64,000 nt of DNA, taken from assembly GCA_902782465.1 (NCBI GenBank), contig CACZNH010000001.1, positions 124,001-188,000 of the forward strand, in the 5' to 3' direction. Made by a program: the position numbers and the translations under genes. Source of the stretch: an uncultured Bacteroidales bacterium. Lineage in GTDB: Bacteria; Bacteroidota; Bacteroidia; Bacteroidales; Muribaculaceae. Position 1 is the stretch's first letter. Every line of letters starts with the position of its first letter. This document shows, piece by piece, positions 49,915-57,640 of this stretch. The notes under the pieces were generated by a model. It was not told the DNA's origin and did no database searches. It saw only the letters and a program-made list of their open reading frames with translations.

Positions 49915-51945
49915 ATGAGAAAGGGATTATTAATTTTGCTTATGCTGCTTCCTATAGTAGTTAGTGCTCATGATTTTGAAGTAAACGGAATATACTATGA
50001 TAGATTAAGTTCAAATACTGCAAAAGTAACCTATAAGGACGATTATAATTCTCATTCTTATTCTGGTTCCGTCATTATTCCCGAAACCGTTAATTATGGT
50101 GGTGTAACATACTCTGTCACATCAATTGGTAATTACGCCTTTTATAGATGTACTGAATTGACCAATGTAAACATTGGCAACAATGTCTATAAAATTGGGG
50201 GCGACGCATTTAATGGTTGTGACAGACTGACGAGCATTCACATCCCTAGTTCCGTTGTTAATATAAGTGGATCAGCATTTTATTGTTGTAGTAACCTCAC
50301 CAATATAACTGTTGATAGCTATAATCTGAAATATGATTCACGTGATAACTGTAATGCTATAATTGAAACTTCTAGCAATACATTGATTGCTGGTAGCATG
50401 AGTACTATTATTCCAAACTCTGTCACGTCTATTGGCGAGTATGCTTACGGGGGACGCAGGATAACAACTATTACTATACCAGAAAACATAACAATAATCA
50501 AAGATAGTGCATTCGAAGGATGTAGTTCACTTTCAAGTGTTCAGATTAACGATTTAGAGGCATGGTGTAAAATACAGTTCGGAAACGGATCTTCAAATCC
50601 TCTTGCTTGGGGTCATTATTTATTCTTAAATGGTCAAGAAATTACTAACCTAATTATACCCAAAAGTATAACGACAATTAATGCATACAGTTTTTATTGC
50701 TTTCACGGATTAAAAAAACTCACTATTCATGATTCGGTAACATCAATTGATAAGTGGGCGTTTTATGAGTGTTGGGATATGAAAGAAGTCTCAATAGGTG
50801 AATCAGTCCAATCTATAGGGGAGTATGCATTTGGAGCCTGTTATGACTTGTCCAGTGTTACTATACCTAAATCTGTCAAGAAATTGGGGGATTATGCTTT
50901 TCAAGGGTGTTTTAGAATGAATAGCCTCACAATTCCCAATTCAGTTACTTCGATAGGGAGCCAAGCATTTTACATCTGCAGTCGTCTTAATACAGTATAT
51001 TTAGTTGGTGAAGGAGCATGGATAGCAGGGGACTTAACTGTTGAAACTAATTGTTCGTTGTTTTTAGATAGCCGAATATCTTCAATCAATGGAATCAACA
51101 TAAAACCATCCAATATCTATTGTTATACCTCAAATCCCCCAATATGTGATGATAATTCTTTTGCTGATTATTCAGGTACGTTGCACGTCCCAGCGACATC
51201 AATCAGCACATATTTTACTGCCCCCTATTGGTGTAATTTTTCCAATATTGTTGGTGATGCTATAGAGCCATTGACTGTTTCTATTGATGAAGACTCAGTT
51301 GAAGTCCAGGTGGGAAATCAAATTCGAATAAATGCACATGTGAATCCTACCAATTCATATCCAAACAACATTGTTTGGAAGTCTTCAGATGAAACAATTG
51401 CGACAGTTAATGATTATGGATTAGTAACTGGGATATCAGATGGAGAATGCGACATCATTGCGACTTGTTTCAATCGTCAATCAACATGTCATGTAATAGT
51501 GAAGGATGCAGCTATTATAATTACACTTGACACAAATGAAGCAAAAGTTTTGCCCAACCACATTATCTCTCTTTATCCTACGACATCTTCAATTATCCCA
51601 CCTGAGTTTTCTGTTAATTCTAGTGACCCAACAGTTGCTGCAGCTCGTGTAGTGAATAATAAGATTCAAGTTGTTGGAATTAAGGAGGGAACAACAATTA
51701 TCACTGTTGGCTCCTCTGATGGTACAGCCATTCCTGCTTCCTGTCTTGTAACTGTATATACAGAGCCTGGTGACTTGGACTGCGATGGTTTTATTAATAT
51801 CAGCGATGTGACTTTATTGATTGACTATCTACTGAGTGGTGATAGTTCTCAGATAAGTACCAAGAATGCTGATGTTGATGGAGATGGGAGTATTAATATT
51901 TCTGATATAACAGAACTTATCGATATCCTTCTACAAGGTGATTGA
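49915..51945 (+). CDS. Low-GC BspA-type LRR protein with BIG2-like domains and dockerin
   Basis: 676 aa from the ATG at 49915 (MRKGLLILLMLLPIVVSAHD signal peptide). LRR_5/BspA repeats to about residue 430 (VTSIGNYAFYRCTELTNVNI, VKKLGDYAFQGCFRMNSLTI). A BIG2-like immunoglobulin fold (about 445-540, NIVWKSSDETIATVNDYG) and a second similar module come next. The dockerin pair (DLDCDGFINISDVTLLIDYL, DVDGDGSINISDITELIDIL) ends the protein. Base composition is much more AT-rich than the other LRR genes here, and codon choice differs, pointing to separate acquisition. It is the single gene of the module 49602-52123. Confidence 0.87.
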   Translation: MRKGLLILLMLLPIVVSAHDFEVNGIYYDRLSSNTAKVTYKDDYNSHSYSGSVIIPETVNYGGVTYSVTSIGNYAFYRCTELTNVNIGNNVYKIGGDAFNGCDRLTSIHIPSSVVNISGSAFYCCSNLTNITVDSYNLKYDSRDNCNAIIETSSNTLIAGSMSTIIPNSVTSIGEYAYGGRRITTITIPENITIIKDSAFEGCSSLSSVQINDLEAWCKIQFGNGSSNPLAWGHYLFLNGQEITNLIIPKSITTINAYSFYCFHGLKKLTIHDSVTSIDKWAFYECWDMKEVSIGESVQSIGEYAFGACYDLSSVTIPKSVKKLGDYAFQGCFRMNSLTIPNSVTSIGSQAFYICSRLNTVYLVGEGAWIAGDLTVETNCSLFLDSRISSINGINIKPSNIYCYTSNPPICDDNSFADYSGTLHVPATSISTYFTAPYWCNFSNIVGDAIEPLTVSIDEDSVEVQVGNQIRINAHVNPTNSYPNNIVWKSSDETIATVNDYGLVTGISDGECDIIATCFNRQSTCHVIVKDAAIIITLDTNEAKVLPNHIISLYPTTSSIIPPEFSVNSSDPTVAAARVVNNKIQVVGIKEGTTIITVGSSDGTAIPASCLVTVYTEPGDLDCDGFINISDVTLLIDYLLSGDSSQISTKNADVDGDGSINISDITELIDILLQGD

Positions 51946-52087
51946 AAGAAAAACAAGTAATGAAACCGAATGGGGCAGGAGTTAGTTCGTGCCCCATCTT
52001 CTTATGTGACCACACTAAGGGTAAGTAATCTAAAAGGCTAATCACACCAATCGGTTCAGTTTGATTTCAGAGCCTATATTAACGCAT

Positions 52088-52114
52088 AAAACCCGCTGGA
52101 ATTCAGCGGGTTTT
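52088..52114 (-). terminator. Terminator downstream of tRNA-Leu and of the LRR-BIG2 module
   Basis: 11-bp stem AAAACCCGCTG/CAGCGGGTTTT with T-runs on both sides; homologous to the hairpin at 49558-49598. Confidence 0.75.
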
Positions 52115-52123
52115 GTGTTATAG

Positions 52124-52205
52124 TGCGCCTGATAGGACTCGAACCTACACAACCGGAGTTACCAGATCCTAAGTCTGGCGCGTCTACCAATTTCGCCACA
52201 GGCGC
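52124..52205 (-). tRNA. tRNA-Leu (anticodon TAG)
   Basis: Read on the minus strand: acceptor stem GCGCCTG/CAGGCGC with discriminator A, D-arm GCG...CGC, anticodon arm CCAGA-CTTAGGA-TCTGG (anticodon TAG), a variable region with a short arm as in class II tRNAs, and T-loop TTCGAGT. CCA is not encoded. Its last 16 nt are copied at 49602 and 47815. A TACCTTTG promoter box lies at 52229-52236. Confidence 0.96.
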
Positions 52206-52228
52206 GTGGTTTGGGGTTTTTGCGGGTG

Positions 52229-52236
52229 CAAAGGTA
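52229..52236 (-). promoter_or_regulatory. Promoter -7 box of tRNA-Leu
   Basis: TACCTTTG on the minus strand, 24 bp before the tRNA 5' end. Confidence 0.55.
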
Positions 52237-52243
52237 GTAAAAA

Positions 52244-52276
52244 GTTTTCAGTTTTCAGTTTTCAGTTTTCAGTTTT
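52244..52276. repeat. GTTTTCA tandem tract
   Basis: Four to five copies of a 7-bp GTTTTCA unit upstream of tRNA-Leu; a second short tract is at 52626-52646. Confidence 0.7.
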
Positions 52277-52312
52277 TTGGGCGGCAAGGCGAGGCCTGCC
52301 ATTTCCTTTTGT

Positions 52313-52337
52313 GGCCACGCCAAGGCGAGGCCCTACA
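52313..52337. repeat. REP-like palindrome (intergenic copy)
   Basis: GGCCACGCCAAGGCGAGGCC followed by CTACA, between tRNA-Leu and xseB; a weaker copy lies at 52280-52302. Confidence 0.7.
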
Positions 52338-52428
52338 TTTTGCCCTGTTCAACGGCCACGGCAAAGCGCGGCGTAACCCTCTACTCTCTCCACTCTGCTC
52401 TCTTCAGACTCCACAGCAGTGCAACTGC

Positions 52429-52626
52429 TTATTGCTGCTGGATGGTGGCGAGGATTTGTTTTAGCTGCTCGTCGGCCTCGGTGAGTTTCTTTCGGCAGAT
52501 GCTGAGCAGTTCCTTGCTGCGCTTGGTGTAGTCGGTGAGGTTGTCGATGCTGCACTGCGGGTCTTGCATCTTCTGCACGAGCTGTTCGAGCTCGGTCACC
52601 GCTTGGGTATAGGTCATTTCTTCCAT
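52429..52626 (-). CDS. xseB: Exodeoxyribonuclease VII small subunit
   Basis: 65 aa. Family pattern: TYTQAVTELEQLVQKMQDPQ, then LTDYTKRSKELLSICRKKL and a short tail. It binds the large subunit encoded 43 bp upstream, forming the enzyme that degrades single-stranded DNA to acid-soluble oligonucleotides. It is the last gene of the operon; downstream lie repeats and tRNA-Leu. Confidence 0.95.
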   Translation of the reverse strand: MEEMTYTQAVTELEQLVQKMQDPQCSIDNLTDYTKRSKELLSICRKKLTEADEQLKQILATIQQQ

Positions 52627-52669
52627 TTTCAGTTTTCAGTTTTCAGTAAGGTTACTTTCGCCTGGTTCC

Positions 52670-53995
52670 TTAATTGACGGTGGCGGTGGTGGTGCCGGTT
52701 GCGAATTGCATGGTCACTTGGTCGCCTTGCTGCAGCAGGGTGGCATCGGTGACGCACTTGCCGTCTTTCTTGACGAGGGCGTAGCCGCGTTGCAGGGTGC
52801 CCTGGGGCGAGAGGAGCGTTGCCTTGTCGTCGAGCGCCTGCAGGCGTTGCTGTTCGCGTTGCATGGTGCGTGCCACGGCGTCGCCCATGCGCTCTACGGC
52901 CCGCTCGAGGCGGTTGCGCTGTCCCTCGATGAGGCTTGTGGCGACAAGGGGGATGTTGCGGGTGTAGTTGTCGAGGCGGATGCGGTTGGTGTCGATGATG
53001 TTGCGTGCGGCGGCGGGAATCATGGTGGTGTAATAGGCCAGATGCTCGCGTGCCTGACTCACGGTGTCGCGCACGGCAGTGACGACGGCTTCCTGCAGCT
53101 CGTCGAGATGGGCGAGGGCGTTGGCGCCCTGCTGGATGAGCCACTCGGCCGCTGCGGTGGGTGTTTTCACGCGGATGGCCGCCACAAAGTCGAGCACCGT
53201 CTCGTCGCGCTCGTGGCCGATGCCCACAATGACGGGTAGGGGGAAGCGGGCGACGGCAGCTGCCAGGTCGTAGTTGTCAAAGGAGTTGAGTTCGGAGGTT
53301 GCTCCGCCGCCGCGGATGATGACCACGCAGTCGAACAGGTCGGCATACTGGTTGATGCGGTCCAGGGCCGCCAAGACTGTGGGGACGGTCTGCGTGCCCT
53401 GCATGACGGCATTGAACAGGCAGGTATAGAACTGCAGCCCGAAGGGGTTGCCCGCCAGCTGGTTCATGAAGTCACCGTAGCCTGCCGCTCCTGCTGCCGA
53501 GATGATGGCGATGCGCCGCGGCACGTCGAGCCAGGGCTGCTGCTTGTTGAGGTCGATGAGCCCCTCGGCGGTGAGGCGGTTGAGGATTTCCTGCCGCTGT
53601 CGCGCCATGTCGCCCAGCGTGTAATTGGGGTCGATGTCATTGATGACGACCTTGATGCCGTACAGGCGGTGGAACGATGCCGTGACGTTGACCAGCACCT
53701 TCATGCCCGTTGCCAGGACTTGGCCCGTTGCCCTGAGGAACTTGTGGTACAGTTCGCGATAGGTGTTTGCCCAGATGGCCGCGCCCACCTTGGCGATGGT
53801 GTTGCCCTGGGTGTCCTTCTCGATGAGTTCGGTGTAGCAATGTCCGCTGCGGTTCAGGCGCAGGTCGCTGGTCTCGGCGATGACCCACTGGCTCTGGATG
53901 TCCTTTTGGCCATTGAGGTGCGCCTCGATGCGGGCGTTGAACTCGCTCAAGGTGATGCCCTGGGGCTGCTGGGTGAACAGTGACGGCTGCGGCAT
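52670..53995 (-). CDS. xseA: Exodeoxyribonuclease VII large subunit
   Basis: 441 aa. N-terminal OB-fold (ITLSEFNARIEAHLNGQKDI, WVIAETSDLRLNRSGHCYTEL). Catalytic core with GAAGYGDFMNQL, VVIIRGGGATSELNSFDNYD and IVGIGHERDETVLDFVA. A long helical coiled-coil region leads to a C-terminal segment (LQRGYALVKKDGKCV). It acts with XseB on single-stranded DNA in mismatch and recombination repair. A dense TTTAGTCC-type tract (54005-54071) separates it from the upstream gene. Confidence 0.97.
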   Translation of the reverse strand: MPQPSLFTQQPQGITLSEFNARIEAHLNGQKDIQSQWVIAETSDLRLNRSGHCYTELIEKDTQGNTIAKVGAAIWANTYRELYHKFLRATGQVLATGMKVLVNVTASFHRLYGIKVVINDIDPNYTLGDMARQRQEILNRLTAEGLIDLNKQQPWLDVPRRIAIISAAGAAGYGDFMNQLAGNPFGLQFYTCLFNAVMQGTQTVPTVLAALDRINQYADLFDCVVIIRGGGATSELNSFDNYDLAAAVARFPLPVIVGIGHERDETVLDFVAAIRVKTPTAAAEWLIQQGANALAHLDELQEAVVTAVRDTVSQAREHLAYYTTMIPAAARNIIDTNRIRLDNYTRNIPLVATSLIEGQRNRLERAVERMGDAVARTMQREQQRLQALDDKATLLSPQGTLQRGYALVKKDGKCVTDATLLQQGDQVTMQFATGTTTATVN

Positions 53996-54004
53996 GGTTT
54001 TTCC

Positions 54005-54071
54005 AGTTTTTAGTCCTTAGTTTTTAGTCCTTAGTTTTTAGTTTTTAGTTCTTAGTTTTTAGTCCTTAGTT
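54005..54071. repeat. Tract of TTTTTAG/TCCTTAG units
   Basis: Tandem TTTTTAG and TCCTTAG heptamers. The same motif recurs at 55589-55640. Confidence 0.8.
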
Positions 54072-54091
54072 TGCGGGTGCCTAACTCCTAA

Positions 54092-54730
54092 CTATTTGAC
54101 AGGCTTGATTTTCAGGCCGTCGAAGCGGTAGCTCAGCGACGGCTTCAGGTAGGGGGCAAAGCGCTTGTACTCCTCCTTGACGAGGAAACGGTCCAGGCCG
54201 TGTGTGGCCTCGATGGTGCTGCGGTTCTCGCCCTTGAAGGTGAGCTGCACGAGCGGGAAAATCATCGCGTTCTGCAGGTCGGCCCGCAGTTCAGGCGACA
54301 TCTTGCCGATGATGAAATCATCGATGCCCGGCATCGTGAAGAGTTTGTCGCTGGTGAATCGCTGCCAGTGGACGTTCCACTGTGTGAGGCGGCTATCGGG
54401 GACCGGCGTCAGGATGGTCTCGATGACGGTGATGACGGTGTCCTTGCCCGCTTTTCTCATGAGCATCTCCACCACGCGGCTGCCGCTGGTCTGCACCTTG
54501 AGGTAGGCACTGTCCAGCTCCAGCAGCCGGCTCTCGCCCGTGAGGTTGTTGTTGATGGCGACCATCTGCCCGCTGTTGTAGTAGTCCACCATGTCGAGGC
54601 GGTTGGTGCGTGTCAGCAACGGAAAGATTGTTCCCGGCTCAAGGGCAAACAGGTCGGCAATGGTGCGTGAAAATCCTGTCGATGGCATCAATACCATCGA
54701 CAGGACTAGGATGCTGAGAATTCGTCTCAT
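54092..54730 (-). CDS. DUF3256 family secreted protein
   Basis: 212 aa from the ATG at 54730 (MRRILSILVLSMVLMPSTGF signal peptide). The block IADLFALEPGTIFPLLTRTN, NRLDMVDYYNSGQM and the alternating beta pattern after it fit the Bacteroidetes DUF3256 family, which has no known role. It starts 35 bp after the M48 peptidase gene stop and is probably in the same transcript. Confidence 0.82.
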   Translation of the reverse strand: MRRILSILVLSMVLMPSTGFSRTIADLFALEPGTIFPLLTRTNRLDMVDYYNSGQMVAINNNLTGESRLLELDSAYLKVQTSGSRVVEMLMRKAGKDTVITVIETILTPVPDSRLTQWNVHWQRFTSDKLFTMPGIDDFIIGKMSPELRADLQNAMIFPLVQLTFKGENRSTIEATHGLDRFLVKEEYKRFAPYLKPSLSYRFDGLKIKPVK

Positions 54731-54765
54731 CAAGATGCTCTTTTTTGAATTCCCTTGATGACTTA

Positions 54766-55563
54766 TTACTTGCCGCCGTACTGCTTCTTGACCTCGGGCA
54801 GCCACTTCTGGATGTCGTTGATGCGGGTGGCATGGCTCGGGTGCGAGCTCAGGAATTCAGGAGGCTCCTGGCTGGAGCTTGCCGACATCTTCTGCCAGAA
54901 GGTGATGGCAACATCGGGGTTATAACCAGCGATGGTCATCAGCACCAGGCCCATCTTGTCGGCCTCGCTCTCGTGCTTGCGCGAGAAGGGCTGCATTACG
55001 CCATACTGTGCGCCCAGGCCATAGACCTGCTGCGCAATCTGCTGGGTTGCTGCACTCGTGCCACTGGTGAAGATGCCGAGGGCCTGTGCACCGTATTCGG
55101 CAAGTACCTGCTGGCTCATGCGCTCGTTGCTGTGCTTGGCGACAGCGTGAGCCACCTCATGGCCGATGACCACAGCCAACTCGTCGTCGGTGGTGGCCAG
55201 GTTCATGATGCCCTCATAGACCACGATTTTGCCGCCAGGCATACACCAGGCATTGATTTCGTCACTCTTGACCAGGTTGAACTCCCAGGCATAGTTCTGG
55301 AGTTCGCTCTCCAGGCCTGCATACCTGAGGTAGGCCTCGGTTGCGGCAGCGATGCGCTGTCCCACGCGGGTCACGCGAGCGCTCTGGGTCTTGTTGGTCG
55401 AGATGGGAGCCGACTGCATGAAGCTGGCATACTGCTGGAGACTAGCAGCAAGCACTTCCTGGTCGCTCACGAGGTTTAACTGTTTGCGGCCGGTGATGGG
55501 TACCGAGCCACAGCTGGTGAGCAGCATAGCTGCTACAGCCAACATTGCGATAATCTTTTTCAT
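54766..55563 (-). CDS. M48 family metallopeptidase lipoprotein (BepA/LoiP-like)
   Basis: 265 aa. Lipoprotein signal ending LLTSC-GS, so it is anchored to a membrane facing the periplasm. Zinc motif HEVAHAVAKH with the third ligand Glu in RKHESEADKMGLVLM. The family checks outer-membrane protein assembly and degrades misfolded proteins. No TPR extension is present, so it resembles LoiP more than BepA. A heptamer tract lies just upstream. Confidence 0.92.
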   Translation of the reverse strand: MKKIIAMLAVAAMLLTSCGSVPITGRKQLNLVSDQEVLAASLQQYASFMQSAPISTNKTQSARVTRVGQRIAAATEAYLRYAGLESELQNYAWEFNLVKSDEINAWCMPGGKIVVYEGIMNLATTDDELAVVIGHEVAHAVAKHSNERMSQQVLAEYGAQALGIFTSGTSAATQQIAQQVYGLGAQYGVMQPFSRKHESEADKMGLVLMTIAGYNPDVAITFWQKMSASSSQEPPEFLSSHPSHATRINDIQKWLPEVKKQYGGK

Positions 55564-55588
55564 AATCAGTAGATTTTTATATTAATAA

Positions 55589-55640
55589 TAGTCCTTAGTT
55601 TTTAGTTTTTAGTCCTTAGTTTTTAGTTTTTAGTCCTTAG
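55589..55640. repeat. Tract of TTTTTAG/TCCTTAG units
   Basis: Same units as at 54005; runs up to the mrp stop codon. Confidence 0.8.
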
Positions 55641-56740
55641 TGGGTCTGGACGACCTCGGTGGGAGGAAGGGTGGCGTTGCGCTTGTCGATTGCCTCGACC
55701 ACGCGGGTGGCCAGCTTCTTGAAGGCGATACCGCTCACGTCGTTCATGCGCACCACGGGTTGGCCGTCGTCACTGCCCTTGCAGATGCCTGCCACGAGGG
55801 GGATCTGTCCCAGCAGTTCCACATTGAGCGCCTCGGCAAGCTGCTTGCCGCCGTCGTGCCCGAAGATGAAGTACTGCTCATCGGGGTGGCTGGCCGGCGT
55901 GAACCATGACATGTTCTCGATGATGCCCAGCACGGGGACGCCCACATGCTCGCCCATGAACATGCTGATGCCCTTGCGGGCGTCGGCCAGCGCCACCTGC
56001 TGCGGGGTGGTTACCACGATGGCGCCCGTGATGGCGAGCGTCTGCACCAAGGTCAGGTGGATGTCGCTGGTGCCTGGGGGCATGTCGATGATGAAGTAGT
56101 CAAGCTCGCCCCAGTCGGCCTCGGTGATGAGCTGGCGCAGGGCATTGCTGGCCATGGCGCCGCGCCACAGCACGGCCTTCTCCTTGTCCACGAGGAAACC
56201 GATGGAGAGCATCTTCACGCCATATTTCTCAAGGGGGATAATCAGGTTCTTGCCGTCCACCTCATGCATGTAGAGTTGCTCGTCCTCGGCACCGAACATC
56301 TTGGGCATCGAGGGGCCGAAGATGTCGGCATCGAGCAGACCCACGCTGTAGCCTTGCAGGGCAAGTGCCACGGCGAGGTTGCAGGCGACGGTGGATTTGC
56401 CCACACCGCCCTTTCCCGAGCTCACGGCGATGATGTTCTTCACGCCGGGCAGGGGCTTTTCTATTTTGCGCACGGGATTGTCCTGCGGGGTCTTCACGCT
56501 GATGTTGCCCTTGATGTCCACCTCGTTGCTCACATGTGCGAGGATGGCCGCTTCGGCCGCCTTGACCACGCTCTTGATGAACGGGTCGGTGGATTTTTCA
56601 AACGTCAGCGACAGACTCACGCGGTTGCCGTCGATGCGTATGTCGTCATTCACCATGCCCATCTCCACGATGTCTTTTCCCGTTCCGGGATAACGCACCG
56701 TGCGCAGGGCATCCAGTATCAGATTCGGATAGATTGTCAT
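55637..56740 (-). CDS. Mrp/NBP35 family iron-sulfur cluster carrier ATPase
   Basis: 367 aa. N-terminal MIP18/DUF59-like domain (DALRTVRYPGTGKDIVEMGM). Deviant Walker A of Mrp (SSGKGGVGKSTVACNLAVAL), then GLLDADIFGPSMPKMFG, YFIIDMPPGTSDIHLTLVQT and late ATPase motifs. The cytoplasmic family carries Fe-S clusters to target proteins. I do not see the CPxC cluster motif in the C-terminal part (ENMSWFTPASHPDEQYFIFG), where many Mrp proteins have two cysteines; this may be a lineage variation. Confidence 0.93.
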   Translation of the reverse strand: MTIYPNLILDALRTVRYPGTGKDIVEMGMVNDDIRIDGNRVSLSLTFEKSTDPFIKSVVKAAEAAILAHVSNEVDIKGNISVKTPQDNPVRKIEKPLPGVKNIIAVSSGKGGVGKSTVACNLAVALALQGYSVGLLDADIFGPSMPKMFGAEDEQLYMHEVDGKNLIIPLEKYGVKMLSIGFLVDKEKAVLWRGAMASNALRQLITEADWGELDYFIIDMPPGTSDIHLTLVQTLAITGAIVVTTPQQVALADARKGISMFMGEHVGVPVLGIIENMSWFTPASHPDEQYFIFGHDGGKQLAEALNVELLGQIPLVAGICKGSDDGQPVVRMNDVSGIAFKKLATRVVEAIDKRNATLPPTEVVQTH

Positions 56741-56789
56741 TTTGTTTTTTTAGTTTTTAGTTGTCAGTTGTCAGTTTTCAGTTCAGTTA

Positions 56790-57575
56790 TTAACGTCTGG
56801 GTTTTACGTCGAGCGTTTCCATCAGGTCCGGCATCTGGATGTAGCCGCGGTTGTAGCTGCGGTAGGTGTCGGGCTCGATGTCGATGTCGGGCTCGACGAG
56901 TTGCACGCCGTGTGGCAGGGCAAAGCGGATGTACTTGATGGTGAGTCCGCGTTGCAGCCACTGCATCTCGTAGTGCGTCTTGATGTCTAGGATGTCATCG
57001 GCCAGGCCGCTGGCATACAGGTCATCGGTGTCGGCCTCGACGGGCAGACGGTTCTCCTCGACCAGGGCGTGGGTGTAAGTGTACAGGAAGGGGCTGTCGG
57101 TCTTCAAGTGGATGATGCCGCCGTCGCGCAGCACGTGGCGGTAGTTGTCCAGGAAGCGCGTCGATGTGAGCCGCTTGTTCACTTTCTTCATCTGCGGGTC
57201 GGGGAAGGTGATCCATATTTCGGACACCTCGTCGGGGGCAAACATGCGGTCAATCAGTTCGATGTTGGTGCGCAGGAATGCCACGTTGGGCAGTCCCTGC
57301 TCGGTCGCCATCTTGGCTCCCGTCCACATGCGCGCGCCCTTGATGTCCACGCCGATGTAGTTCTTGCCGTGGAAGCGCTTGGCGAGTCCCACGGCATATT
57401 CCCCCTTGCCGCAGCCCAGCTCCAGCACGATTGGGTTATCGTTCTTGAAATATTGCTCATTCCACTTGCCGCGCATGGGGCAGCCACCCTCTTGCTGCAC
57501 GACAGCAAAGGGGAACTGGAAGACGCATTGCATGCGCTCCATGTCGGCAAATTTCTTGAGTTTATTCTTTCCCAT
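56790..57575 (-). CDS. trmB: tRNA (guanine-N7-)-methyltransferase
   Basis: 261 aa. SAM-binding motif [19 protein letters not shown], then [19 protein letters not shown], the catalytic [20 protein letters not shown] and later [19 protein letters not shown]. It methylates G46 in the variable loop of tRNAs. It lies 50 bp before mrp on the same strand, with short CAGTTGT/CAGTTTT tracts on both sides. Confidence 0.96.
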   Translation of the reverse strand: MGKNKLKKFADMERMQCVFQFPFAVVQQEGGCPMRGKWNEQYFKNDNPIVLELGCGKGEYAVGLAKRFHGKNYIGVDIKGARMWTGAKMATEQGLPNVAFLRTNIELIDRMFAPDEVSEIWITFPDPQMKKVNKRLTSTRFLDNYRHVLRDGGIIHLKTDSPFLYTYTHALVEENRLPVEADTDDLYASGLADDILDIKTHYEMQWLQRGLTIKYIRFALPHGVQLVEPDIDIEPDTYRSYNRGYIQMPDLMETLDVKPRR

Positions 57576-57576
57576 T

Positions 57577-57623
57577 TCAGTTGTCAGTTGTCAGTTGTCA
57601 GTTTTCAGTTGTCAGTTGTCAGT
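57577..57623. repeat. CAGTTGT tandem tract
   Basis: Six tandem 7-bp units CAGTTGT (one CAGTTTT) between trmB and the LRR gene; a short related tract is at 56760-56786. Confidence 0.8.
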
Positions 57624-57640
57624 ATGGTTACTAAGCGTCT

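Noticed and set aside
54005..54071. Short repeats as a CRISPR or as a coding region
   Set aside because: The period is only 7 bp, there are no spacers, and no frame is supported.
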